Assembly: GCA_945612235.1 (NCBI GenBank)
Contig: CALZAE010000004.1
Location: 1 to 64,000, forward strand
Direction of reading: 5' to 3'
Source of the DNA: an uncultured Gammaproteobacteria bacterium
Lineage (GTDB): Bacteria > Pseudomonadota > Gammaproteobacteria > Pseudomonadales > Pseudomonadaceae
DNA: 64,000 nucleotides
In this document: piece by piece, positions 55,694-64,000 of the stretch
Position numbering within the stretch: position 1 is the first letter of the stretch
How the letters are laid out: each line of letters begins with the position of its first letter
Translations under genes and position numbers: made by a program
Notes under the pieces: model-generated
The model's input: the letters and a program-made list of their open reading frames with translations, nothing else
Database searches by the model: none
Told to the model about the DNA's origin: nothing

Positions 55694-56668
55694 GTGTTTC
55701 GTTTCTTGCTGATCAGTTGTTTATCGTTATGGGGCATCAGCGCGCAGGCGCAGGTGCAAATTTTAACCAGCATCAAACCCTTACAGCTGATTGCTGCAGC
55801 CATTCAGGACGGTCAAGGCGAGCCGCAAGTGCTATTGCCGCCAGGCGCTTCACCGCATTATTTTGTCTTACGCCCTTCCGATGCTAAGCGTCTCGATCAA
55901 GCGGACTTATTTTATTGGATTGGACCTGATCTAGAAAACTTTCTGCCTAAGCTGCTACAAAAACGCAATAAAAGCAGTATCGCTGTGCAGGATTTACCTG
56001 AATTAAAACTCCAATATTTTGCTGAAACTGATCAGCACATGCATGAGCACGATCAGCATGACGCACATGATCATCACCCTGCACCGAGTACAGAAGCTAC
56101 TCGCGCCGATACTTTAGTTGAGCATGATCATGCCCATGCACCCGGCGCGGTCGATGTGCATTTATGGTTATTACCTCACAATGCGCAAGTGATTGCTGAG
56201 CGTATCAGTGCTGATTTAAGCCAGCATGATCCGGCCAATGCTGCACGCTATGCAGCAAATTTAGCTGCTTTTAGTCAACGTTTAGCGCTGTTAGACCAAC
56301 AACTACAAGCACAATTAGCCCCGTTACATGACAAGTCGTTCTTTGTCTTTCATGAAGCCTTTAACTACTTTGAGCACGCTTACGGTTTAAAGCATGCCGG
56401 CGTTTTTGCGGTATCGCATGAGTTACAGCCCGGCGCCAAACACGTCAGCCAAATGCGTACACGCTTGCAACAAGCAGGTCCCAGTTGTGTATTTAGCGAG
56501 CCGCCAATGCAACCGCGTTTAGCTCATACTTTAGCTGCTGGCTTACCTGTGACTTTAGCCGAACTGGATGCCCTAGGTAGCACTGTAGCTGTTGCCGCTG
56601 AGGGCTATGAGCAATTACTGAAAAATCTAGCTACACAATTTTCAGACTGCCTGGCCACGCTTGAATAA
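55694..56668 (+). CDS. znuA: Zinc ABC transporter, substrate-binding protein
   Basis: The protein has 324 residues with a GTG start. The signal peptide (RFLLISCLSLWGISAQAQ) is followed by a cluster A-I binding fold: LLPPGASPHYFVLRPSDAKR with the first metal His, a long His-rich loop (HMHEHDQHDAHDHHP, then EHDHAHAPG), VDVHLWLLPHNAQ and FHEAFNYF. It captures periplasmic zinc for ZnuBC. It is divergent from zur, across a Zur box. Confidence 0.93.
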   Translation: MFRFLLISCLSLWGISAQAQVQILTSIKPLQLIAAAIQDGQGEPQVLLPPGASPHYFVLRPSDAKRLDQADLFYWIGPDLENFLPKLLQKRNKSSIAVQDLPELKLQYFAETDQHMHEHDQHDAHDHHPAPSTEATRADTLVEHDHAHAPGAVDVHLWLLPHNAQVIAERISADLSQHDPANAARYAANLAAFSQRLALLDQQLQAQLAPLHDKSFFVFHEAFNYFEHAYGLKHAGVFAVSHELQPGAKHVSQMRTRLQQAGPSCVFSEPPMQPRLAHTLAAGLPVTLAELDALGSTVAVAAEGYEQLLKNLATQFSDCLATLE

Positions 56669-56677
56669 ACCGCTGTA

Positions 56678-56702
56678 AAGACTGGCTGCAGCAGCCAGTC
56701 TT
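56678..56702 (+). terminator. Terminator-like palindrome after znuA
   Basis: AAGACTGGCTGC-A-GCAGCCAGTCTT is a perfect 12-bp inverted repeat 10 bp after the znuA stop. There is no U-tract, so Rho-independence is uncertain. Confidence 0.6.
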
Positions 56703-56815
56703 AGCAATCCAGCACAGAGTCTTCGCACAGCAAAAAGTATAGCGCAGCAAAATCGGCGCATAAGGTTATACTGCGCACTGTTATTTTACCGCTCCCTGAT
56801 TGAACGAGGTTTCTT

Positions 56816-58435
56816 GTGGCCCTCCCTGCTCAACGCCGTTGGTATCCGATTGCCTTATTTTTTGCAGCGCTCGTGTGCTTACCGATCAGCGTCTTACTGC
56901 TGAGTTGGCACTCGGTTGACACGCAGATTTGGAGTCACTTGTGGGATACACAAATGACACGCCTGCTTTCCAATACCGCTATCTTAGTTGTGGGCGTTGG
57001 GATTGGCGTAACGCTACTGGGAGTGAGCTTAGCCTGGCTGACCAGTTTGTGTGAGTTCCCCGGACGGCGCTGGCTGGACTGGGCATTGATGCTGCCTTTT
57101 GCTATTCCCGCCTATGTTTTAGCCTTTGTCTTTGTCGGCTTACTGGATTTTTCTGGCCCAGTACAAAGCTTGATGCGTGAATGGTTTGGTAGCAGTGTCA
57201 GCTTTCCCCGAGTGCGCTCGACGGGTGGTGTGATTACCGTCTTCACCTTAGTGTTTTATCCCTATGTTTATTTACTCGCACGCACAGCCTTTTTAGCTCA
57301 AGGCAAAGGCTTCATGGAGGCGGCACGAGTTTTGGGTTTAACACCTTGGCAAGCCTTCTGGCGCGTCGCTTTGCCGGTTGCCCGCCCAGCTATTGGTGCG
57401 GGTGTTGCTTTAGCCTTGATGGAGTCTTTAGCTGACTTTGGCGCTGTATCTGTATTTAACTTTGACACCTTTACCACCGCTATTTATAAAACCTGGTATG
57501 GCTTTTTTAGCCTATCCAGCGCTACACAATTGGCCAGTTTACTGCTGCTATTTGTCGCTGTATTGATTTTTGCGGAGCAACGGGCGCGCGGTGCGATTCG
57601 CCCTAGTCATGAGCGACCTAGAGGTAAAGCGCTGTATAGCTTGCACGGCTGGAAAGCAGTACTGGCCTCAAGCTGGTGCGGTTTGGTCTTTTTGTGTGCT
57701 TTTGTGATTCCCATGCTGCAACTACTCGCTTGGTTTTGGCAACGTGGACGCTTTGATTTAGATGAACGTTATGCCGCCCTGATTACCCATACACTGTATT
57801 TGGGCTTAATGGCCGCAGCACTCACGGTCACCGCCGCACTCCTGTTAGCCTTTGCCAAGCGCCTCACAGCAAGTCGCCCCATGAACGCTATAGTGGGTTT
57901 TGCGAACTTAGGTTATGCGCTGCCCGGCTCGGTATTAGCAGTAGCGATTATGTTGGCCTTTAGTTACCTTGATGAACATGCCGTAATTCCCATATCGACT
58001 TGGCTCGGCGGTGCTGGGCGCCCTATTTTACTGGGCAGTTTAAGTGCGCTGTTATTAACCTATGTGATTCGTTTTATGGCAGTTGCCCATGGGCCGCTAG
58101 AAGGTGCCTTGGCGCGCATTAAACCCTCATTACCTGAAGCTTCACGCAGCCTAGGTATTGGTGGTGTAGCTTTATTTAGACGTGTGTATTTGCCTTTACT
58201 GATCCCTGGTAGTTTATCTGCCGCGCTGCTGGTGTTTGTTGATGTGTTAAAAGAAATGCCAGCGACCTTACTGATGCGCCCCTTTGGTTGGGATACCTTA
58301 GCGGTGCGGATTTTTGAGATGACCAGTGAGGGTGAATGGGCGCGCGCATCATTACCAGCACTGACTTTAGTGATGGTGGGTTTGTTGCCGGTGATTTTAC
58401 TGATTCGTCGCTCAGCCCATCGCCCAGGGCACTAA
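56816..58435 (+). CDS. Iron ABC transporter permease (FbpB/HitB-like)
   Basis: The protein has 539 residues with a GTG start. It is a fused permease with two BPD_transp_1 domains and about twelve helices; EAA loops are FMEAARVLGLTPWQAFWRVA and LPEASRSLGIGGVALFRRVY. Such proteins import ferric iron. In P. aeruginosa the equivalent gene lies before gcvT with a binding-protein gene upstream; here znuA is upstream instead, and neither a binding protein nor an ATPase is in the immediate neighbourhood. It must borrow them from elsewhere. Confidence 0.83.
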   Translation: MALPAQRRWYPIALFFAALVCLPISVLLLSWHSVDTQIWSHLWDTQMTRLLSNTAILVVGVGIGVTLLGVSLAWLTSLCEFPGRRWLDWALMLPFAIPAYVLAFVFVGLLDFSGPVQSLMREWFGSSVSFPRVRSTGGVITVFTLVFYPYVYLLARTAFLAQGKGFMEAARVLGLTPWQAFWRVALPVARPAIGAGVALALMESLADFGAVSVFNFDTFTTAIYKTWYGFFSLSSATQLASLLLLFVAVLIFAEQRARGAIRPSHERPRGKALYSLHGWKAVLASSWCGLVFLCAFVIPMLQLLAWFWQRGRFDLDERYAALITHTLYLGLMAAALTVTAALLLAFAKRLTASRPMNAIVGFANLGYALPGSVLAVAIMLAFSYLDEHAVIPISTWLGGAGRPILLGSLSALLLTYVIRFMAVAHGPLEGALARIKPSLPEASRSLGIGGVALFRRVYLPLLIPGSLSAALLVFVDVLKEMPATLLMRPFGWDTLAVRIFEMTSEGEWARASLPALTLVMVGLLPVILLIRRSAHRPGH

Positions 58436-58564
58436 TCTAGTGTTTGTGAAAACACAGACTATACTTACAATCATCGGTGCAGCGCTGAATCAACACGGCT
58501 ACACTATGCGCCAAGTGAATTACCCACAGGTACAAACACTGCGTTTGACCAGTTAGGAGATCCT
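58436..58564. other. gcvT leader region
   Basis: This 129-bp gap upstream of gcvT was examined for a glycine riboswitch; no match to the conserved aptamer cores was found. An AGGAGAT ribosome site lies just before the ATG. Confidence 0.4.
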
Positions 58565-59647
58565 ATGGGATTGCGTACCCCTTTGTATGATATGCACCTG
58601 GCTCTGGGTGCAAAAATGGTTGATTTTAATGGCTGGGATATGCCATTACATTACGGCTCGCAAGTGGAAGAACACCACCACGTGCGCAAAGAGTGCGGTG
58701 TGTTTGATATTTCCCATATGAGCATTTTTGATATTCAAGGCGCTCACGTAAAAGAATTTTTGCAGCTAGTGCTCAGTAATGATGTCGCACTGCTTGATGC
58801 CGTAGGTCATGCACAACACAGCCTGTTGCTCAACGAGCAAGGCGGTATTATTGATGATGTGATGGTGTTTCGTACTGAAACGGGTTATCGCATCGTCAGT
58901 AACGCTGTCACTCGTGAGCGCGTACAAGGCTGGCTTGAGCAGCATGCACCAGTCTTTGACAGTGTTATCACTTGGCGTCATGACCTGTGCCTATTTTCAA
59001 TCCAGGGTCCACTCGCGCGCGAGCGCCTTGCCAGCATTGTCAGCTCAACACGCGCCAAACTGATTGAACAACTACAGCACCATGAGGCTGCAGTTGACCG
59101 TGACTGGCTGATTTCCTGCAGTGGTTACACCGGTGAAGATGGTATTGAAATTATGCTTCCTGCTGCACAAGCCATCGACTTTCTAAACGAATTAGTCGGT
59201 GCGGGTATCAGCCCAATAGGTATTGGTGCACGTGACACCTTACGCTTGGAAGCTGGCTTTAATTTATATGGCTTAGATACCAACGAAGCAGTATCACCGC
59301 TGGCCGCTAACATGGACGGCTTAATCTGCTGGCAACCGGAGACACGCAATTTTATTGGCCGATCTGCGGTACAGACGCAGTCCACTCAAGGAGTGACCGA
59401 AAAGCTTGTGGGTTTAGTGCTCGAGGAGCGAGGTGTTTTACGTGCCGGTCAACCTGTGCGCATTGATAACCAAACCAATGGCGTGATCACCAGCGGTAGT
59501 TTTTCACCCACACTGGGTAAAGCCATCGCCTTAGCACGAGTGCCGGTGAATACCGCAGAACGTGCTGAAGTTGAAATTCGACGCAAATGGTTTCCAGTAC
59601 GGGTAGTTAAGCCGCGTTTTGTCAGCCGTGGAAAGATTCTGATTTGA
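58565..59647 (+). CDS. gcvT: Glycine cleavage system aminomethyltransferase T
   Basis: This 360-residue protein has the GcvT layout: [35 protein letters not shown], then [16 protein letters not shown] and [10 protein letters not shown]. It transfers the methylene group from the aminomethyl-lipoyl arm of GcvH to tetrahydrofolate. gcvH follows after 144 bp. gcvP is not in the window. Confidence 0.94.
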   Translation: MGLRTPLYDMHLALGAKMVDFNGWDMPLHYGSQVEEHHHVRKECGVFDISHMSIFDIQGAHVKEFLQLVLSNDVALLDAVGHAQHSLLLNEQGGIIDDVMVFRTETGYRIVSNAVTRERVQGWLEQHAPVFDSVITWRHDLCLFSIQGPLARERLASIVSSTRAKLIEQLQHHEAAVDRDWLISCSGYTGEDGIEIMLPAAQAIDFLNELVGAGISPIGIGARDTLRLEAGFNLYGLDTNEAVSPLAANMDGLICWQPETRNFIGRSAVQTQSTQGVTEKLVGLVLEERGVLRAGQPVRIDNQTNGVITSGSFSPTLGKAIALARVPVNTAERAEVEIRRKWFPVRVVKPRFVSRGKILI

Positions 59648-59667
59648 TCTTGTATCAACAAGATCAA
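59644..59667 (+). terminator. Hairpin overlapping gcvT stop codon
   Basis: TTGATCTTGT-ATCA-ACAAGATCAA is a perfect 10-bp stem whose 5' arm contains the gcvT TGA stop. Its position suggests 3'-end protection or attenuation between gcvT and gcvH. Confidence 0.55.
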
Positions 59668-59791
59668 TAATTTATAAGTGACTCTATGTAAGCTGTTTTA
59701 AGTTGATTCATCAATGTGTTGGCGACTGTCCGCACTATAAACACATAGACCTATAAAAATTTGCATTGCATCTGCTAAGGATATTAATAAT

Positions 59792-60169
59792 ATGAGTTCA
59801 ATTCCTGCCGATTTACGTTATGCCAGTACTCACGAATGGGCGCGTCTCGAAGCCGATGGCACAGTGACTGTAGGCATTACTGATCACGCACAAGAAGCCT
59901 TAGGCGATATCGTATTTATAGAGTTACCAGCACTCGAAAGCACCTTAACTGCTGCCCAGCCTGTGGGGGTAGTTGAGTCAGTAAAAGCTGCATCGGATAT
60001 CCACGCACCGATCAACGGTACAGTTATAGCCGTCAATGAAGGCTTAACTGAAGCACCTGAAGGTGTGAATACTCATCCGTATGAGAGCTGGTTTTATCGT
60101 TTACAGCCCAGCAATCCTGAGGAACTGCAGCAACTGTTAGATGCTGCAGGTTATGAGGCGGTTTGCTAA
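59792..60169 (+). CDS. gcvH: Glycine cleavage system H protein
   Basis: This 125-residue lipoyl carrier has the lipoylated Lys in [16 protein letters not shown] and [20 protein letters not shown] at the start. It shuttles the aminomethyl intermediate between GcvP and GcvT. It ends 8 bp before the convergent folA gene. Confidence 0.96.
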   Translation: MSSIPADLRYASTHEWARLEADGTVTVGITDHAQEALGDIVFIELPALESTLTAAQPVGVVESVKAASDIHAPINGTVIAVNEGLTEAPEGVNTHPYESWFYRLQPSNPEELQQLLDAAGYEAVC

Positions 60170-60177
60170 AGCCGCTC

Positions 60178-60696
60178 TTAAGCTGAAGTACGCTGCCACA
60201 CTTCGAAGGTATAACCCGGCTCGGATGCTTGAGCTGGGTGTGCTTGTGCATCTGTGAGCTGCCAATGCTGCGCATCCAGCACTGGGAAATAGGTATCACC
60301 TTCAAGCTCAAGATCAATGCGGGTTAAATAAACACGCTGCGCCAAATCAATAGCCTGCTGATAAATCTGCCCGCCGCCAATCACCATCACCTCATCCACG
60401 CCCTGCTCGGCTGCCCACGCTTGACCGCGAGCGATAGCATCAGTGAGATTAGTAAAAACTTCAGCGCCTGCAAGAACAGTATCAGCCTGACGACTGATGA
60501 CAATATTTAAGCGCCCAGGTAACGGTCGACCTAAAGATTCCCAAGTTTTGCGCCCCATAATAATCGGCTTAGCCAAAGTGCGCTGCTTGAAATAACGCAA
60601 ATCCTCTGGCAAATGCCAAGGCATATCATTGTCACGGCCAATAACTTGATTGCGCGTCGCTGCGACAATTAAACTGACTGGCAATACATCTTGCAT
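60178..60696 (-). CDS. folA: Dihydrofolate reductase
   Basis: This 172-residue DHFR has LIVAATRNQVIGRDNDMPWH, with the catalytic acidic residue in LPEDLRYFK, the NADPH-binding IIMGRKTWESLG, and VMVIGGGQIYQQA. It makes tetrahydrofolate, which the glycine cleavage proteins beside it use. It converges on gcvH. Confidence 0.95.
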   Translation of the reverse strand: MQDVLPVSLIVAATRNQVIGRDNDMPWHLPEDLRYFKQRTLAKPIIMGRKTWESLGRPLPGRLNIVISRQADTVLAGAEVFTNLTDAIARGQAWAAEQGVDEVMVIGGGQIYQQAIDLAQRVYLTRIDLELEGDTYFPVLDAQHWQLTDAQAHPAQASEPGYTFEVWQRTSA

Positions 60697-60815
60697 AACG
60701 ATGCTCTCTTAAAAATAATGAAGACTATGGCTCTATCTTAAAGGATTTCGGTTACCTTGGCGTTATGCAGGCAACCTTATCAGGCACAATGGTGCTTTAC
60801 TTGTAACTCAATGGA

Positions 60816-62192
60816 ATGCTTGTGACTGACGCACTCTCTCCCTTACAAACGCTCTGGCTGTGCGAAACTGTACGTCTACGCGAAGAACACACCGGACTGT
60901 TAGAAGACAGCGAAGCCTGCCGTGCCGCGCGCGTGGCGAAGGGCTCACTGGCTGAGCGCTTGCAAATACGCGGACTGTTTTTAGCGCGTCGTGATGGCTT
61001 AGCCAGCGCCCTGCAACACTGGTTACAAGGTGCGAAGTTAGCACTCTGGCTATTAATTATCAGTGCAATAATATCTGGCGTAGTGTTAGCCAAAACCGCA
61101 CTTAGCGGTAGTACGCCATTACAGATCAATATCTTTTGGGCTCTGGCAGGACTGATTGGTTTAAATCTGCTCAGCTTACTGGCTTGGGTTATCAGCCTGC
61201 TATTTTCCCGTAAAGCCAACTCGCCATTGAGCCACGCCTGGCTCTGGCTCAGTGGTAAATTAGCCCGTGACGCTCAAGCAGCGCAATTAGCGCCAGCCTT
61301 ACTTGTGTTGCTACAGCGTCATAAGCTGCTGCGCTGGGGTGTTGGACGTATTTTGCATGGCTGGTGGCTGCTGGCGTTATCTAGCGCACTACTGACTTTG
61401 GTTGCCATGCTCGCCACTCGGCGCTATGGCTTTGTCTGGGAGTCCACTATTGTGGCTAGTGATTCGTTTATTACTTTAGTGAGTAGCTTAGGTCGCCCTG
61501 TCACTTGGCTGGGCTTTGCTCTACCCGATAGCGACTTGATTCAACGCAGCGGTACGCAAGCTTTGATTGATGAGCAAGCGCGGCATATGTGGGCCAGTTG
61601 GTTACTGGGCATGCTGGTGGTGTATGGCATTGTGCCGCGCTTCGTATTGAGCGCGCTGTGTGAGTGGCGCTGGCGACGTGGCATCAACAGCTTAGAGTTG
61701 CAGGCTGATGATCCGATTTGGCAAGTATTTCATGAACGGGTGCAGCCCAGCAGTGAGCGGCTTGGTGTAGTGGATGCAGCACCTGAACATTTACCCACAA
61801 GTACAGCTGGTGCACAACTGACTGGTGATGCCGCTGTCTTGGTAGCCATTGAGTTGGATGACAGTATTGACTGGCCACCTGAAGTCCCTGCAGACGTCAT
61901 CAATGCAGGGATTTTAGATACCCGCGAGCAACGCCGACAGCTCTTAGATCAGTTAAGCAGTAACCCGCCAGCACGCTTATTAATTGCCTGTAATCCGCAA
62001 CGCACGGTAGACCGCGGCACCTTACATTTAATAGCTGAGCTGTCACGTACAGCAGCGCAAACACAGGTGTGGTTATTACCTACCGATACGGCAGACGAGC
62101 GTTTACACAATTGGCAAGAACAACTGGATCACTTACAACTAGCGCACCAGCGGATTGCACCTTGGGTTTGGTTGGAGCATGGCAATGAATAA
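60816..62192 (+). CDS. DUF2868 membrane protein
   Basis: This 458-residue integral membrane protein has hydrophobic pairs around residues 70-140 and 190-280 (LALWLLIISAIISGVVLAK; LIGLNLLSLLAWVISLLF), followed by a soluble C-terminal region of about 150 residues. DUF2868 genes are widely paired with a GTPase of the DUF3482 type, as here with an 8-bp overlap. The function of the pair is unknown. Confidence 0.83.
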   Translation: MLVTDALSPLQTLWLCETVRLREEHTGLLEDSEACRAARVAKGSLAERLQIRGLFLARRDGLASALQHWLQGAKLALWLLIISAIISGVVLAKTALSGSTPLQINIFWALAGLIGLNLLSLLAWVISLLFSRKANSPLSHAWLWLSGKLARDAQAAQLAPALLVLLQRHKLLRWGVGRILHGWWLLALSSALLTLVAMLATRRYGFVWESTIVASDSFITLVSSLGRPVTWLGFALPDSDLIQRSGTQALIDEQARHMWASWLLGMLVVYGIVPRFVLSALCEWRWRRGINSLELQADDPIWQVFHERVQPSSERLGVVDAAPEHLPTSTAGAQLTGDAAVLVAIELDDSIDWPPEVPADVINAGILDTREQRRQLLDQLSSNPPARLLIACNPQRTVDRGTLHLIAELSRTAAQTQVWLLPTDTADERLHNWQEQLDHLQLAHQRIAPWVWLEHGNE

Positions 62193-63564
62193 ACCCTTAA
62201 AACTTGCCGTAGTGGGCCATACCAATGTGGGCAAAACTTCATTGCTGCGTACCCTCACCCGTGATGTTGGCTTTGGTGCTGTCTCGCACCGCCCTAGCAC
62301 TACTCAGCATGTGGAAGGTGCGCGTTTATCGGTGGATGGCGAGGCCCTGATTGAGCTGTACGACACACCTGGCTTTGAAGACGCAGTGGCTTTATATGAC
62401 TATCTCGAACAACTGCCCCGCAACGGCGAACGCCTCGATGGCCCTGAGCAAATCCAACGCTTCTTGCACAGCAGCGAAGCCGGTCAGCGTTTTGAGCAAG
62501 AAGCCAAGGTACTGCGCCAGTTACTGCAATCCGATGCCGGCTTTTATGTAATTGATGCCCGTGAACCCGTATTGGCCAAATACCGTGACGAACTGGCTAT
62601 CTTGGCCATGTGCGGCAAACCTTTATTACCTGTTCTCAATTTTGTAAATAGCCCCGAACAACGTGAAGCACAGTGGCGCGAAGTACTTGCCCGCCTAGGA
62701 CTGCATGCGGTGGTACGTTTTGACACCATCACGCCTCCCGTCGATGGCGAACAGCGGCTGTATGAAAACCTCAGTCTGGTGCTTGATAGCCAGCGTCCAC
62801 GCCTGCAACGCCTGATTGATTATAACCAAGCTCAAGTGCAAGTCCGACGCAGTGCTGCCTACCGCTTGATTGCTGAATTACTGCTTGATGTCAGCGCTTG
62901 CCGTCGTAGCGTGCACCCTGATCACTTAAATGCAGCTATACAAGAACTACATGATGATGTGCGCCAGCGTGAACAGCGCTGTGTGGAAGCTCTGCTCAAG
63001 CTCTATGCTTTTCGTAAAGACGATGCTTTAGCAGCAGCTTTACCGCTAGAAGAAGGTCGTTGGGGTGATGATTTATTTAACCCTGCGACTATGAAACAAA
63101 TGGGCGTCAAACTCGGTGGCGGCATGGCGGCAGGTGCGGTGACCGGTGCGGGTATTGACCTGATCACGGGTGGCTTAAGTTTAGGAATGGGCACAGTGGT
63201 GGGCGCAGCAGTCGGTGGCCTCACCCAAACTTTTCGTAACTATGGCGACCGTTTAAAGGGCAAATGGCGGGGTGAGCGTGAACTGACAGTCAATGACAGC
63301 ACTTTACGTTTACTAGCGATTCGCCAACAACGCTTGCTGCATGCGTTGGAATTACGTGGGCATGCGGCTCAAGCGCAGATTCAATTGCAAACACCACAAG
63401 AACACGCTTGGCGCAGCGGTGATTTAGCACAACCCCTAGTCACCGCCCGCGCTTACCCTGCGTGGTCGAGTTTAAATGGCAGCAAGCCGCGCCAAGACTC
63501 TGAGCGCAGCGAAGCAATAGCCAGTTTGGCTGCAAGCTTAGCCCAGCAACCAACAGACATTTAA
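62185..63564 (+). CDS. GTPase with DUF3482 domain
   Basis: The protein has 459 residues from the ATG before NKPLKLAVVG; the ATG two codons earlier is only 1 base from the GGAG site, so it is less likely. It is an Era/TrmE-like G domain with P-loop GHTNVGKTSLLRTL, switch region STTQHVE and DTPGFED. A C-terminal DUF3482 region has a Gly/Ala-rich stretch (about residue 310-345) that could insert in membrane. It is translated from an 8-bp overlap with the DUF2868 membrane protein, so the two likely form a membrane-bound GTPase unit. Confidence 0.85.
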   Translation: MNKPLKLAVVGHTNVGKTSLLRTLTRDVGFGAVSHRPSTTQHVEGARLSVDGEALIELYDTPGFEDAVALYDYLEQLPRNGERLDGPEQIQRFLHSSEAGQRFEQEAKVLRQLLQSDAGFYVIDAREPVLAKYRDELAILAMCGKPLLPVLNFVNSPEQREAQWREVLARLGLHAVVRFDTITPPVDGEQRLYENLSLVLDSQRPRLQRLIDYNQAQVQVRRSAAYRLIAELLLDVSACRRSVHPDHLNAAIQELHDDVRQREQRCVEALLKLYAFRKDDALAAALPLEEGRWGDDLFNPATMKQMGVKLGGGMAAGAVTGAGIDLITGGLSLGMGTVVGAAVGGLTQTFRNYGDRLKGKWRGERELTVNDSTLRLLAIRQQRLLHALELRGHAAQAQIQLQTPQEHAWRSGDLAQPLVTARAYPAWSSLNGSKPRQDSERSEAIASLAASLAQQPTDI

Positions 63565-63590
63565 AGAGCAACCTGACGCTGCTCTTTAAA
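63560..63590. terminator. Bidirectional terminator
   Basis: TTTAAAGAGCA / TGCTCTTTAAA, an 11-bp perfect stem with a 9-base loop, lies between the GTPase gene (its stop lies in the 5' arm) and the convergent bacterioferritin gene. Confidence 0.65.
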
Positions 63591-63604
63591 TCATCCGCAT
63601 CTGC

Positions 63605-64000
63605 TTACTCAGGCTCGCCCATCTGAGTTTGCAAGTAATTCTGAATACCAACCTTTTCAATCAAGCCCAGTTCAGTTTCTAACTGATCAATATGCTCTTC
63701 TTCGTCATCCAAAATCACTTTTAGCATATCGCGACTGACGTAATCCTGCACCACTTCACAATGCGCAATAGCAGCGATTAAATCGGTACGCGCTTGATGC
63801 TCTAGCGCTAGGTCGCTAGCAAGCATTTCTTGAGTGTTTTCACCGATATGCAACTTGCCTAGATCTTGCAGGTTAGGCAGGCCTTCGAGGAATAAAATGC
63901 GTTCAATAATGGTGTCAGCGTGACGCATTTCTTCAATGGATTCTTTGTACTCCCACTTGGCGAGTACATTTAAACCCCAGTCTTTATACATACGTGAATG
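63605..64000 (-). CDS. bfr: Bacterioferritin (5' end outside window)
   Basis: The visible 131 codons run off the right edge, and about 28 N-terminal residues are missing. The frame is open through to the window end, so the ATG at 63991 is an internal Met (before [14 protein letters not shown]). Landmarks: [20 protein letters not shown] with the haem-ligand Met, [14 protein letters not shown], then [19 protein letters not shown] for ferroxidase residues. It stores iron in a 24-mer shell. Confidence 0.9.
   Translation of the reverse strand, partial: HSRMYKDWGLNVLAKWEYKESIEEMRHADTIIERILFLEGLPNLQDLGKLHIGENTQEMLASDLALEHQARTDLIAAIAHCEVVQDYVSRDMLKVILDDEEEHIDQLETELGLIEKVGIQNYLQTQMGEPE

Noticed and set aside
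58436..58564. Glycine riboswitch ahead of gcvT
   Set aside because: The conserved glycine aptamer cores are not visible in the 129-bp leader.

Overview
The window reads as chromosome of a moderate-GC gammaproteobacterium of the Pseudomonadaceae. The gene neighbourhoods match blocks I know from Pseudomonas aeruginosa: metN-metI-metQ with a lipoprotein gene and znuB-znuC-zur-znuA; an iron-transport permease before gcvT-gcvH; mutM, ggt, ferredoxin and coaD; serA beside a D-2-hydroxyglutarate dehydrogenase gene. Azurin and ecotin also fit. Assignment to one of the lower-GC pseudomonad genera (Thiopseudomonas/Denitrificimonas-like) is inference from gene content and base composition only.

Layout. 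1-5.4 kb: a type I restriction-modification locus on the minus strand (basic 136-aa protein, single-TRD specificity subunit, HsdM, a shrunken DinD remnant, intact DinD, a small ORF with an HsdM-like tail, and a second hsdS cut by an IS3-family element). No hsdR is visible. 5.7-6.5 kb: two small genes of unknown role. 6.7-10.1 kb: a YhaJ-type LysR regulator divergent from doxX, quinone oxidoreductase and pirin genes. 10.4-14.3 kb: an uncharacterised catabolic cluster (2-hydroxyacid dehydrogenase, class II aldolase, TauD-type dioxygenase, AraC regulator). 14.5-17.0 kb: a TetR/MFS efflux pair and an MliC-like lysozyme inhibitor. 17.1-19.3 kb: a decayed copy of the LysR gene with its regulatory region, followed by glutathionyl-hydroquinone reductase and WrbA.

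19.3-25.2 kb: a 2-aminoethylphosphonate uptake and breakdown operon (ABC transporter, PhnX, FAD oxidoreductase) with no phnW. 25.6-32.2 kb: azurin, succinate-semialdehyde dehydrogenase, YqhD-like alcohol dehydrogenase, a lipoprotein esterase and a DUF4105 protein. 32.5-36.5 kb: an ectABC-ask ectoine operon with striking hairpins between its cistrons. 36.7-46.1 kb: coaD, ferredoxin, ggt, Na/Pi cotransporter, mutM, FAH-family hydrolase, D-2-hydroxyglutarate dehydrogenase and serA. 46.1-49.3 kb: 2OG oxygenase, DUF2059, alpha/beta hydrolase and a thioredoxin-like protein. 49.4-58.4 kb: metNIQ, a lipoprotein, ecotin, the Zur-controlled znu locus and an unpartnered iron permease. 58.6-64 kb: gcvT, gcvH, folA, a DUF2868/GTPase pair and a 5'-truncated bacterioferritin gene at the window edge.

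The most coherent non-core signals are: (1) a YhaJ-like quinone-stress regulon split over two loci that share nearly identical regulatory blocks, one behind a regulator pseudogene; (2) the layered remnants in the restriction locus; (3) the phnW-less phosphonate operon; (4) the structured spacers of the ectoine operon. I saw no CRISPR array, rRNA, tRNA or prophage.
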